The notes beneath the pieces are model-generated. The model saw only the letters and a program-made list of their open reading frames with translations, ran no database searches and was not told the DNA's origin. Made by a program: the position numbers and the translations under genes. Of a stretch of DNA of 64,000 nucleotides, positions 53,741 through 64,000 are shown in pieces. This DNA is from Muscardinus avellanarius. Its lineage: Eukaryota > Chordata > Mammalia > Rodentia > Gliridae. Each line of letters starts with the position of its first letter. The stretch's first letter is position 1. The stretch is from the NCBI GenBank assembly GCA_963383645.1, contig OY726559.1, forward strand, positions 126,856,721 to 126,920,720, written 5' to 3'.

Positions 53741-53746
53741 TTTCTT
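53630..53746. repeat. (TTTC)n microsatellite
   Basis: More than 110 bp of TTTTC/TTTC units, the expanded reversed tail of the SINE that follows. Confidence 0.97.
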
Positions 53747-53815
53747 TTGGTGGTACTGGAGTTCCTGGAAGCCCTTCTACCTAAGGGCGACACTCCCAGA
53801 CCTATTTTATATTTT
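53747..53815 (-). mobile_element. Outer B1-dID SINE, 3' half, split
   Basis: GGTGGTACTGGAGTTCCTGG to CCCAGACCTATTTTATATT. The rest of this element resumes at 54038. GC[G/A]TATGTCC at the far ends (about 53617 and 54171) is its probable target duplication. Confidence 0.92.
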
Positions 53816-54037
53816 TTATTATTTATTTATTTATTTATTTATTTTTATTTTTGGTGGTACTGGGGTTCCTGGAAGCCCTTCTACCTCCAGGCTACACTCC
53901 CAGATGTATTTTTTACATTTTTATTTGGAAACAGGGTCTCCTAAGCCAGCGCGCACAGCTGGCTTTGAACCTGCGCGATCCTCCTGTCTCTGCCTCCCAA
54001 ACGCAGGGATTACAAGCGTGTGCCACCACGCCCGGCT
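53816..54037 (-). mobile_element. Inner B1-dID SINE inserted into another
   Basis: Complete short-linker copy with a (TTTA)n tail, TCTCCTAAGCCAGCGCGCAC and reversed B1 end CACCACGCCCGGCTA. TATATTTTTTA on both sides is the probable duplicated target, which lies inside the outer SINE's A-rich linker. Confidence 0.95.
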
Positions 54038-54172
54038 ATATATATATATTTTTTAAATTTGGAAACAGGGTCTCTTAAACCAGCGTGGCTGGCTTCGAAC
54101 CTGTGCGATCCTCCTGTCTCCGCCTCCCAAGCACAGGGATTACAAGTATGTACCACCACCACGCCCAGCTTA
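54038..54172 (-). mobile_element. Outer B1-dID SINE, B1 half
   Basis: TCTCTTAAACCAGCGTGGCT, CCTGTCTCCGCCTCCCAAGC and CCACCACCACGCCCAGC complete the element that begins at 53747. Confidence 0.93.
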
Positions 54173-54179
54173 GCATATG

Positions 54180-54335
54180 TCCTTTCTAAGTGTGGGCACT
54201 GTGCTAAGCACTCGTTGTGGGTTATCTCAGTTAATCAATACAAGGGAGTTATGAAATAGGTGCTATTGATCTGATTTTATAGGTGAAAATAACAAAGCTT
54301 AGAGACAGTAAGTCAATTTCTTGGGACTTTCTATG
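54180..54335 (-). mobile_element. MIR SINE fragment
   Basis: GGCACTGTGCTAAGCACTCG, TAGGTGCTATTGATCTGATT, TTATAGGTGAAAATAACAAA and GCTTAGAGACAGTAAGTCAA follow antisense MIR. Confidence 0.75.
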
Positions 54336-54909
54336 CAACATGGTAGATTTAGTACACATCACAGTTTCCCCCTCTTGACATAAATCCTTAGAAATGATAG
54401 AAAAAAATGTAAACAAATAGGATATCACAGTTACACTGGAAAATAAGGAGGGAAATCCTGATGAACTAGAAGAAATCATATGTAATATCTGAAGAAAGCA
54501 ATAGGATCTAGCCTGAATTGTAAGATTTTTGGGGTGGACTTCTTTGCTGGAGGTTGAGAGCAATACTGAGAATACTGTACCACCAGAAGAGGTGGGTGCT
54601 CTAAGTGGAAGTCCAAGGATGAAGATGGGATGATCAGTGGGCACAGCTGGGCCACACCCTTCCTCTCTTGACAGGCAGCAGCAGCTGAGGATGAGAAGCA
54701 GGGCTGAAGGCACTGGATCAGAAACAGAGAACAGAGAACATCAAGGTAGGCAGACACCTTTTTCGTCTCTGATTAGCTTCAGAAGTTCCATGCTTGGTGG
54801 CAATCTCTGCCTCCCCACAACAATTTCTCTCTGGAATTCAAGCCTCAACAGCACAGAAATAGTGCTGAAGTCTAACAAGAGATCCAAGCAGAGATGGGCC
54901 TCCAATGAT
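54336..54909. other. No recognised gene; 154-codon minus frame
   Basis: The minus frame 54249-54713 starts in the MIR's opposite direction and overlaps it, so it is most likely a chance frame. No domain was recognised. Confidence 0.35.
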
Positions 54910-54919
54910 GAATGACCAA

Positions 54920-55112
54920 TGGGGACTGGGTGTGGGGATGCACACCTGCAAATCCAGTACTTCAGAGGCTGAGACAAGAGGTTTACAGATTCAAGGCTAG
55001 CCTTAGAAACTTAGCAAAACCCTCTTTTAAAATAAAAACTAAAATGGCTGGAGGCACATTTCAGAGGTAGAGAGGTTTTGGATTCAATCCCAGTGACGCC
55101 TCTCCAAAAACA
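54920..55112 (+). mobile_element. B1-dID-type SINE, old, exact 10-bp TSD
   Basis: ACTGGGTGTGGGGATGCACA, TAGAAACTTAGCAAAACCCT and a 3' half ending TTGGATTCAATCCCAGTGAC. GAATGACCAA lies at 54910-54919 and 55113-55122. Confidence 0.93.
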
Positions 55113-55122
55113 GAATGACCAA

Positions 55123-55764
55123 GAGGAAACAACTTGCTTGCCCTGTGTTATCCCTGATTTGTTTAAAGAATTTGCTAATCATTAGCAATCTTTAGATCTC
55201 TACCTTAGGTCTTCAAGGTGTCTTCTCTTTTCACTCTACCAAGCCACGTCCTAAACTTAAGGGATATTACAGCACTGTTTTGACTTTCATTTTAGCACTA
55301 GAGCACTAAAGCAAGCCCCTGAGTGGTATATGGAAACCGATACAATGTGGTTCAGCTGCTAACCCACTAGGGATGTTAACTGGCCATAAACACAAGATCA
55401 GTGAGTGTCCTGAGAACATACAAAGCCTCCTATTGCCGGGGCACCAGATGGCATATAAAAGAAGCACAGGATCATGAGCCTTAGTGAAAGGTCAGAGCTG
55501 GTGGTGGTGGGCCCCAAGAATGGGTCTCAACAATCATTTGTAGAGAAACAGAAGGGCACCTTAAAATAACTAGCTTGAGTCTCATGAGGGCTGAGGTCTT
55601 GGAGGAAGTATACTTGCTGCGGGAAGAAGAGAAAGGGGGGTACAGGGAGTGAGGCTGAGCCCTCAAGGGGTCTGTTCAGAGAAGGTGCTTGTGGGGCTCA
55701 AGGAAGCATCTTTGGACAAGGCAGAATGCCCCTGGTTGGGGAAAAATGGGTGTGAGGTGTGTTA
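55123..55764. other. No recognised gene or repeat
   Basis: Unique-looking sequence. No frame of interest. Confidence 0.35.
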
Positions 55765-56421
55765 GGTTCCTAACACACCATTTACTGAGGCTGCCCTAAT
55801 AAGTTACCCAAAACAAGGTGGCTTAACATAGTAAAAGTTTATTCTCACAGTTCTGGAGGCTAGAAGTCTGAAATCAAGAAGTCAGCAGGACTCTGCTCTG
55901 TCCAGAGTGTCTGGAGTAGAACCTTCATTACCTCTTTCCAGCTGCCAGTGGCTGCCAGAAACCTGTGGCGTTCCGTGGTTGTAGCAACATGACTCCAATC
56001 TCTACCTGTGTTAGTTACCATATGGTCTCCTTCCCTGTGTGTGTTCACATGCCTTCTCATATGGATGCCAGTTTCTGGATTTAGGGACTGCCTTAATCCA
56101 GCAGGACTTCATGTTAAAGTTAATAATTAGAGCCGGGCGTGGTGGTACATGCTTGTAATCCCAGCATTCACAAAGCTGAGACAGGAGGATTGCAGTTCAT
56201 GGACAGCCTCAGCTACTTAGTGAGGCCTTCGCAACTCAGGAGACTCTGTTTTAAAATAAAGAATAAAAATTAGGGCTGGGGTGTAGCTTAGAAGTAGAAT
56301 GCCCCTGGGTTCCATCCCCAGTACTAAAAAAAAAAATAAAGTTAATAATTATACCTGCAAGGATCTTATTCCAAAGTAAGGTCACATTCTGAAGAATATA
56401 TGATGTTCCAAGTGGACATGA
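55765..56421 (-). mobile_element. MLT1-type MaLR LTR, antisense, split by a SINE
   Basis: CTGAGGCTGCCCTAATAAGT, TTATTCTCACAGTTCTGGAG, GCTAGAAGTCTGAAATCAAG, GGCGTTCCGTGGTTGTAGCA and AAGTAAGGTCACATTCTGA follow the antisense of an MLT1 LTR. A SINE interrupts it at 56130-56337. Confidence 0.85.
56130..56337 (+). mobile_element. B1-dID-type SINE, exact 14-bp TSD, in LTR
   Basis: AGCCGGGCGTGGTGGTACAT start, CAGCTACTTAGTGAGGCCTT linker, GGGCTGGGGTGTAGCTTAGA and TTCCATCCCCAGTAC box. AAAGTTAATAATTA is identical at 56116-56129 and 56338-56351. Confidence 0.97.
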
Positions 56422-56589
56422 AGTTGTTGATTTTTTAGGGGTGTCCTACCTCTAAGATATACCCCCATTCTTTTTTATTTTTATTTTTTGAAACAAGTCT
56501 CACTGTTCCAAGGCTGACCTTGAACCTGCAATCCCCCTGTCTCAGCTACCCAAGTACTGGGAATACAAGTAGTTGCCACCATGCCTAGC
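56422..56589 (-). mobile_element. B1-dID-type SINE, old, 11-bp TSD
   Basis: GGGGTGTCCTACCTCTAAGA, TCACTGTTCCAAGGCTGACC and TAGTTGCCACCATGCCTAGC. AGTGGACATGA lies at 56411-56421 and 56590-56600. Confidence 0.93.
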
Positions 56590-56600
56590 AGTGGACATGA

Positions 56601-57990
56601 GATTGTGAGATACCACTTGATCCATTTCAGAGGGCATCACCTAATCCTCTGTATAGATAGTAGAGTTTTTTTTAAAAAAAAAAAAAAAACTACTAGGATC
56701 CTGCTTCTGGGCACAGGTACAGATTCTTCCAACTGAAGATGAGTGACCCTCAAGGTGAGGGGAGCCTTCCTGTGACCTCTGAAATGCTCTTAAATGACAC
56801 CCACCCACCATCCTTTCATGGAGATTACTTGGATAGGCGAAACAGGAGCTTCACTTTCCTCCTCTTCTTATTTGTTAATTTCATATTTGCAGGCAATGGG
56901 AATGTTGTTATCCTCCCTCAAATAGTTTGCTCCTGCAGACAATGTACTGCTTTCCTGTTTCTATTTTAAAGCTGCGCACGCATCTGTAAGAAGATGGGAG
57001 TGTTATGTAATAACTACCATTTTTGTCAAAACCTCATCTCACCCCATTGCCTGATACAGGAGGAAGTTACTGGTGTGAAATCTGCTGCTTTTTTTTTTTT
57101 TAAGGTGAAGAGTATATTCAAATGTATTGCACCCCACACATTCATAAGCAGGCCCGTTTTTAAAAGACGATAGGTACTGTGCTAATGAAAGATGAAATTC
57201 ACATCAGTCTCCTATACAGCATACCCGCAATGTTTCCACAAATATAGTTGAATATTCTGCCTTGGCTTTCATAGGTATTTTAAAGAGGTGCCCTAGAGGG
57301 AAGCATGCAGACTGATCAACAGAAACATCTTAAAGAGAGGAAGACGACCACGAATACTTTCCCTTCTAACAGGTTATGATGTTAGAGTGTTAAGATATTG
57401 GGAACTTGTCATCTGGACTATTTCAGTTTATAAATGAGAGCTTCAACAGCCTCAGGGGGCTTCAGGAAAGGAAAAGTCGCTTCAGTAAAATGATATTTTT
57501 TTGGTAGAAGCAGGTTTTGTGAGAGGGGAGGTGGGCCAGCTCAAAGAAAGCCAGGAATAGGAATTAAGCCGGAGCCACAGGATCTGACAGGACTGTGTCA
57601 GGATGTGGGAACCCGGGCAGGGCTTGGGAAGCACATACATGGAGTATGAGTCTGAGGATGCTCGGAATATGGAAGCCTGTTTCTGAGTGCAGCCTCGGAA
57701 GGATGCAAATTACTTCTAGACAAAAGTCTAGAGGGAGAATGCTCCATCTAGTTCCAAGAATCATCCAAACAGTAGGGAAAGGAAGCCAACTGTGGTCCAG
57801 AAACTGGAAGTCAATACCATGAAGGCTTGGCACTGGTTATTGGGATCCTGGTCATGGGAAAACTGGGGGCTCAAGGGGACAACATCTAGACAGCTAAATT
57901 CTGTAGACATTCCAACTTGGGTTTGATAAGAGTAAACAAAGGCTTTGGAAGTCGCTTTGTAAATTTTATCATCTAAAGAAAGGATTGGGT
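56601..57990. other. No recognised gene or repeat
   Basis: Unique-looking sequence with A- and T-runs at 56673-56690 and 57094-57105. Frames reach 89 codons (57564-57833, minus) without domains. Confidence 0.35.
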
Positions 57991-58320
57991 GATACCACGT
58001 GTGCTAGGTTGAATGGTGCCCCTCCAGAATTCATGTCTGCTCAACTCCAAAGTGTGACCTTATCTGGAAATAATGTCTTTGCAGATGTAATTTATTAAAA
58101 CGAGGCCATACTAGATTAAGGTATGCCTTTAAGCCAATGACTGATGTCCTTATGAAAAGGCCATGTGAAGACTAATGGGAAAGAAGTCTAACTGAAGACA
58201 GAGGCAGAGATCAGAATGACTGAGATATAAGCCAAGGAAAACCATGGATTACTGGAATCCACCAGAAACAATGAAGGACTCTTGAAGCTGTTGGTAGACC
58301 AGTTGGCCCTATTCATTTTT
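57991..58320 (+). mobile_element. MLT1-type MaLR LTR, sense
   Basis: GCTAGGTTGAATGGTGCCCC, AAAGTGTGACCTTATCTGGA, TCTTTGCAGATGTAATTTAT, ATGACTGATGTCCTTATGAA and TAAGCCAAGGAAAACCATGG are in MLT1 order. The 3' end with its AATAAA is missing. Confidence 0.82.
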
Positions 58321-60664
58321 GGTTCTGGAAGATATAGGAGTCCACAATGTGGCTAGGCCTGGGACCTTCCTTTTTCTTTTTAGTTTTGGCATATTGAAAA
58401 GAGATTGGACTTAAATTTGAGAGGTCTGGAATGGGTTTTATTACCTCATCAAACATGCATTAATCTTAGCATATAATTATAAAGCATGTAATGTAGACCA
58501 GGCCTTGAACTACATCCCAGAAAGACAAAGCTCCTCCTCTGACATTGATTAGTCACTTGCTGGTGACAGGTCCAGCTAATGACACTCCTGTGAAGTAGTG
58601 TATAAAGGGTAGCAACAAAGGATTATGAACATCCTGGGAAAGTAACATAAAGCCATTTCGGGGAATTTGGGCAAAGTCCTTGCAGATGATATCCAAACAG
58701 GGTCTTGAAGTATAAACAAGAGTGAGCCAGGTAAAGAGGGGCATCTTGGAGAAAAGAGGCAGAATGAGTACACGAGTGGAGATTCATATTAACATTTGCA
58801 GAGACCTATAATCAGGCTGTGTGCATGGAAGTAGCATTTGCAAAGCAGCAGAAAGTAGAGGGTAAACATTCTCAAATAGATGCGCAGAGAGTTTGGATTT
58901 CATCCATCGGTAGTGAACAGCCGTGATGGTTTTGAGCGGAGAATGGTGTGGTCAGACTTGTGAAGTATGGACTGGAACGAGGCTCAAGGCAGGAAGAGGA
59001 GGTTTGTTTCTATGTTGAGAAATGCCACTAAACTGGACCAGGGTAGAGGAAGAGAAAGAAGGAGGGTGTTCTAATCAGCATTGTCAGAGTCATAATCTAA
59101 AGACCTGAGCATGTATCTTAGAAAACAGAAGGGGCCAGTCATGTGAGGGGAGGGACCTTGGGTCTCAGAACATGGCAGTGGGGGTGGGAGGGAGAGCACA
59201 TGGGCTGTGCTCCTCAGATGATGGAGGCAGAAAACGAGAGTGCTGTGAGGGGGGTAGGAGGAACTAAATATAAGCCCCAAGCCTGCACCCCCAGGGATCC
59301 ACCCCCTCTCGCCACCACCCAGACACATCCATTCCAATTGGCTTGTCTGCTGGGATTACAACCTTCAAAACTCACATCAACTCCAAACACCAATTTATGA
59401 GCTCTTTAAGGGCCCCCTTCTATATCTAACCATAATAGAGGAGTTTGCTTAAGAAATGTTTAGAAGATCAGCCCCCCCGCCTTGCCATGTTTTAGCCTTT
59501 TGAACTTGTATAAAGTTTTTTTCTAAACCTTATTTTCCTCATCAGTTGAATGGAGAGAACACTATGCTAGTACAAGAACTGTGGAAGGATTAAATTAGGT
59601 CCTGGTCATGGGAAAACTGTGGGGCTCAAGGAGAAGATACTCAGATCCTCAATGTGCCAGTGCTCTGCAACTTCACTAGCCACCACCAGGGTACAGTCAT
59701 TAGCAGGCTTTCCGTCAGATTTGTAGAACAACCCACTGGTGTTTCGATGATGGCTGACCCAGAGAAATATGTAAATACCCAATGGTTTCATATTCTGATT
59801 TAGAAATTTTAAATGTGATTTTTAAAGCCCAGGTTTTAAGCACTTTCATGCTCTTTCTAAAGTATATAATTATGTTCTCTGCTCACATAATTTTATCCAT
59901 TATAAAAACTGAACATATCACTGTCACTTTTATTGCAGGATACTGGCAGAATTTGCTTTACCTAGCAGATGTGTTCCTGAAAATTTTACTTGTAAATTGA
60001 TTTTAAAATGAGTTAAATCATACTTTACTCACACTAGGGAGATGCATTTCAAAGAACCCTCTGGTTGTGACTCCTTTGGTAAAATTAATAATTATCTTTA
60101 ATTTTTTGGAAAGGTTAAATATGAATGTCTACATATCCAAATCAGGTGGTAGTAGTCTATATAAATGCATGCTTGTATATATCTTAATATACACAAAATG
60201 CAAAATATTATCTGTTCAAATTTATCAGGCAAAGTATTTTAGTCTTTTGCTGTGTGGTTGTGCTTTTCAGCTCCCATCTACTGTAATTTATGACATTCTA
60301 CCACCAAACATATCAAATTAGCATCTACATTAATCTTCTTCATATGTGACATAGGCCCAGTCTCCACCCTTCCATTACTGACATGAGATCAATCCCTTTT
60401 TACAATATGTTCTTCTATGAGAAAATAAATTATGAACTTTCTATTTAGCATCTAGTCGGCATCTGATTGCATTTTGATTTGTTTCTTGATGTGCTGTTGG
60501 AGTGCTAAGAATTGGACATGGAAGCAGGATGAGTCATATTTGGTTGCCTAATTATAACTTGTAATTATAAAACATAACAGCATTAATACATTAAATGATG
60601 CAAATCAATACTGAAAACGTTCAGATAGGAAAGATCTCTGATAACATGAATTTGTAATCATCGC
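58321..60664. other. No recognised gene; one old-repeat-like segment
   Basis: 58770-59010 (GCAGAGAGTTTGGATTTCAT, GGTGTGGTCAGACTTGTGAA) resembles an ancient interspersed repeat common in mammals whose name I cannot assign. The rest is unique-looking and AT-rich toward the end. Confidence 0.35.
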
Positions 60665-60845
60665 CATTTAGAAAGCACCTACTATGTTCTAGCAACAGTA
60701 CTTGTTATGTTATTTTTATCCTCCCCAACCCTAGAAGATATAAGTTCTTATTTTGCACACAAGAAAATGGAAGGTTAATATTAAGCCACTTGCTTTAAGC
60801 TACCCTGCTAGGACCTAGTAGAGCTGCCATGTGTCGAGTCCAGTT
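60665..60845 (-). mobile_element. MIR SINE fragment
   Basis: AAGCACCTACTATGTTCTAG, TTATGTTATTTTTATCCTCC, AAGAAAATGGAAGGTTAATA and CACTTGCTTTAAGCTACCCT follow antisense MIR. Confidence 0.7.
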
Positions 60846-62785
60846 ACTTAGAGACATAGGATCCAGTCCTATCTGGGTCTCCATCACCCGCATACCTGAG
60901 TTCCTCATCTATTACAGTAGAGTTTGTTCTTTTACCTCTGAGGCTCCTTCTGCTACCTGACGTTTTCAATGAAGTTTCAAGAAGCCCCTGAGCTCCTTTT
61001 AAACAGCTTGGCATCCCACCACACCTCCCTATAGTCAATGAAATCCAACTTGAAATCCAAGAATAGCTAAACCTCTACTTCAGTCCCAGGAGCCATTTCA
61101 CTTACTGAAATACTTACTACACTACCATCCAATTACCATGTAAAACACCTTGGGATACCATTAATACAAAAGGTTATATATTCTAAAACCCAAATGTCAT
61201 TTTGTATTAGACATTTTCTTAAGGGCTACTTATCTCAGGATGAATTCCAAGAATGAGTGCTTAATAATTATTTTGCATTTAAACAACCTACTTATGAATT
61301 CCAGGGATACACTGTGTCACAGTACGGCTTCTGCAGGATACAGCAATTATTATAAATGCTGGCGGATTAACTGCTACAGTATTGCAGTCTGACAAAATGA
61401 CACATCTGTATTAGATCACTCGTAGGTCATCAGGCGAAATCCTTCCCTCTCTTCCACCCCCATCCTTATCCCAGAAAATAGAGCTGTAGAGAATATTTCT
61501 CAACCCAGTAAGAAATAATATAAAACTCACCAGAACCTATATATGTGGAATCAAAATTAGTGGACCTAGTTACAGATACTTTATTATCTGGTAAATTGCA
61601 ATACTAACACATCCTTCTTCAAATATACCGTGAAGAAGATTTTAGATTTTTCACATAGACTTTAGGTATTTTTACATAGATTCCTCATGAATTAGATTTA
61701 AAAGCTAACTGAGCCACAAAAATTGAAGTTTAAGCCTATTTAGATTTATAAAGTGTCTCTTTAAAAGAATAGGCCATCATTTGGGAAAAGAGAAGGTTTG
61801 GATTAAAATGTGTAGATCTGTGCCTGTGTGCACAAGGGTGTGGATATGTATGCATGCAAGACAGGCAGAGAGGGGGAAAGGCTGGGGAGAATAGTACAGT
61901 TAACCTCTTCTGAACCCAAATAGCTAAGCTCCATGCAGCTTTAATAAGTAACCACTAGATGATGAACATTTAACATTTCTATTAAGCCATAATTGAAAAG
62001 ATTTTTTTGAAGGGATCTCAAACAAATAGAACTCTGTTAAATTCTAATAAGGATATTTAGAACAGCTGTTTTGTGCTCCAGAATGTGTAATGGCCTTATA
62101 ATTGTATTAGATGTAACATGGACATGTTTATGTTTCTCTCCCAGTCTGAAATGTGCTAAATAGCAGGAGCCAAAGAAAAGGGATTCATTATGAAACCCAA
62201 GAGCTCAAGGGCTGTGTTTCCAAAGATTTGGGAAGGTGGGTGGGGCTCTTAGTGGAATTCCTACAGAGACTCTGGGCTTGGCTGGCCTGGGCTGGACCAG
62301 ACTGAGGGAGGCAAATTGTCTTCCACACAGCTGCATTCCTTTTACCTTAAACATCTAACTACCTGCCTGAAACTTTAGGCTTTAGAAAAACCTGTTTTGT
62401 GATCACAGATTCCTAGGTTTCAAGGGATGCAAGATCCCCAGGACCTACCCCTATTTTGAATCCCCCTGCTTGTGAGGGTTGCATGACTGTTTGTTCTGTA
62501 AATCTGCTCCCCAGCACAACCCCTCTGGGCCCTGGAGGCTGACCCATGTGGCCTCTCTCCACTGGCTTCATGGTCTCCTGTTTCTCCTTGGGTTTGGCCA
62601 ATATGGGGCCCTGGCAACTGGAAGAGAGTGTCATTCAGTAAATATTTCCTGGATCCTTTCCTGGGGGGTTACCGTGGGTTATGCTATGTTCACCCCTGCC
62701 CACATGACTTGCTATTTGCCTGAAAGTTCAAGTAACTGCTGTCTCCTTTAGTTCCTTTGTGCCAAGGAGTGGTAACAGATCCTAG
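60846..62785. other. Unique AT-rich DNA, possible conserved non-coding
   Basis: No gene or recent repeat is seen, which is unusual for this repeat-rich window. 61250-61450 and 61985-62200 have the non-repetitive, word-rich look of conserved elements (for example GATACAGCAATTATTATAAA and GGCCTTATAATTGTATTAGA). This is an impression only. Confidence 0.25.
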
Positions 62786-62802
62786 GTGTTAATAGTTCTA
62801 CA

Positions 62803-62806
62803 ATAT

Positions 62807-62855
<49 letters not shown>

Positions 62856-63025
62856 GTTCTAGCATTCTAACTCTGAGCTATAACCCCAGCTCTGTTTCAT
62901 TTTATATTTTGAAACTGGGCCTAGATAAGTTGCTGAGAGTCTCATTAAGTTACCAAAGCTGTCCCTGGACCCACAATCCTCAGCCTCTCAAGTACTACAG
63001 ATATGCACCTCCACATCTGGCTTTC
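62803..63025 (-). mobile_element. B1-dID-type SINE with (TTTA)n tail
   Basis: About 13 ATTT units, then TCTAACTCTGAGCTATAACC box, TAAGTTGCTGAGAGTCTCAT linker and a decayed reversed B1 half. Confidence 0.92.
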
Positions 63026-63915
63026 TGAGATACATCTTAAAGGGATATTATGGTAAACCAGAGCTCCAAAAACAAAAACAAAAGTTAGAATTGTAGTATT
63101 TGCCCATTTCTGCAATGATTTTCAAGTTGATCCTACCATGGCTGATTCCAGGTTCTCCATGTGATGTCATTCAAGGTGGAGCTGGAAAGGGTCATGCAAA
63201 GTTGACCATCCTGGGCCACTATGAGCTGGCTGTATCAACCAGTGCTTCTCTATACCATGCCCACATCTTTATAAATAGTTGCCTTATTCAGTTGCACCAG
63301 TTTGTAACTGAATAAGATCTACACTGATTACCCATTTAGACCTTACCATCTGTTTCCTCCCAGGACCCTCACTGACATGGCCTTCTTCTGAAACAGTGGT
63401 GGGCTGTGTGTACCTATGCACTTACAGTGATGGAGAAATAGCTTCAAAGCAGTACAGTTGCTCGTGGGCCAACTCACATGGTTAAAGGCTATTTCACAAG
63501 TAACGGGAATATTTTCTCCTCTGGGTTCTTCACTTGGAGTGTAATGATGCACTGAATCTGTTTCCAAAGTACAGGCGCTTAAACCTATCCCTTCCTATAT
63601 CAAGCCTACTTACAAATGACCTGGGCTTTGCAGGGTGGATTCACACCGTCAGTGAACCAATGACAGGCAAATCCCATCCCTCAAGGCAGGGCCAGCTGCC
63701 CAGAGAAACTTTTCCTGTCTGGGTCTGTGATGGCTCCACTCAGCCAGCTGCTGCTCCTGAAGGCTTCCTCCTCCCAGCAACCTTCTCCCATCCTCTAGTT
63801 CCAACACTTGCTGGGACACCTGTCGCCAAGAACCCTGTGCCATGGTGGGTGCTCTGAGAAGGTTGCACACATTGAACTGGCTTTTTTTCTCCCTCTATGA
63901 TCAGCTCCCTCTTTT
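63026..63915. other. No recognised gene; 107-codon plus frame
   Basis: A plus frame at 63534-63857 lies in a GC-richer part, with short frames on the other strand. No domain was recognised. CATCTGTTTCCTCCCAGGAC near 63350 may belong to an old LTR. Confidence 0.3.
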
Positions 63916-64000
63916 CATTTTATTTATTTAATTAATTAATTAATTTTGCGGGTTTGGGGATAGAATCCAGGAGCATTCAACCTCTGAGCTACACCCCCTG
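63916..64000 (-). mobile_element. B1-dID-type SINE, cut by the window end
   Basis: (TTTA)(ATTA)n tail complement, then GGGTTTGGGGATAGAATCCA and CAACCTCTGAGCTACACCCC: the reversed 3' half of a SINE that continues beyond the window. Confidence 0.9.

Noticed and set aside
53589..54056. 155-codon plus-strand frame
   Set aside because: It runs through the TTTC microsatellite and two reversed SINEs; frames ending in 'WYWGSWKPF' type words are the standard translation of this SINE and recur many times in the window.
54249..54713. 154-codon minus-strand frame with a hydrophobic start resembling a signal peptide
   Set aside because: Its downstream part runs antisense through a MIR repeat, and no family resemblance is seen. 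It is best explained as a chance frame.

Overview
The window is typical non-coding DNA from a placental mammal, almost certainly a rodent. The main evidence is about 40 copies of a composite SINE: a B1-like 5' half ending in GGCGTGGTGGCGCAC / AGGAGGATCG, followed by a tRNA/ID-derived 3' half ending in a 'CTGGGTTCCACCCCCAGTACC'-like box. This is the B1-dID architecture of Sciuromorpha (squirrels, mountain beaver, dormice). True ID elements are also present. The 3' half of the young copies ('GGTCTGGGAGTGTAGCCCGGAGG') does not match the squirrel consensus I remember, so a non-squirrel sciuromorph such as mountain beaver is possible, but this is a weak inference. I see no bacterial-type genes, CRISPR array, rRNA or functional tRNA.

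No intact protein-coding gene or convincing exon was recognised. The longest open frames are 178 codons (minus strand, 13219-13755) and 165 codons on the opposite strand. They lie on top of each other and show no recognisable domain. The region reads as intergenic or deep-intronic DNA.

Layout. 1-9 kb: SINEs, MIR fragments and minus-strand L1 pieces. 9-17 kb: broken L1 copies in both orientations, including a head-to-head pair of L1 ORF2 C-termini (15.0-15.5 kb). 17-26 kb: SINEs, MIR/L2/MER5 relics and one unidentified coding-like minus-strand segment near 23.4 kb. 26.1-29.0 kb: the most unusual locus, a composite retroelement-like unit. It has about five ~172-bp tandem monomers with YY1-like AAGATGGCG cores, a spacer, a SINE, an 11-unit 50-bp minisatellite and an L1 3' UTR ending in a polyadenylation signal; a possible 13-bp target-site duplication flanks it. 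30-37 kb: an L1 5'/ORF1 remnant joined to an L1 3' end, microsatellites, nested SINEs and a TIR DNA transposon. 37.8-40.4 kb: a long minus-strand L1 with three SINE insertions. 41.7-50 kb: a pile of plus-strand L1 fragments, including a 172-bp L1 3' end with a perfect 15-bp target duplication, a MaLR-like LTR and minus-strand L1 relics. 50-56 kb: SINEs, one inserted inside another, and an L1 3' end. 55.7-64 kb: MLT1-type LTRs, an MIR, and mostly unique AT-rich sequence that may hold conserved non-coding elements.

What acts together here is the retrotransposition machinery: L1-encoded ORF1p/ORF2p are the expected source of mobilisation for the SINEs and for the composite unit, as the A-rich tails and target-site duplications indicate. 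All family assignments rest on recall of consensus sequences, not on a database search.
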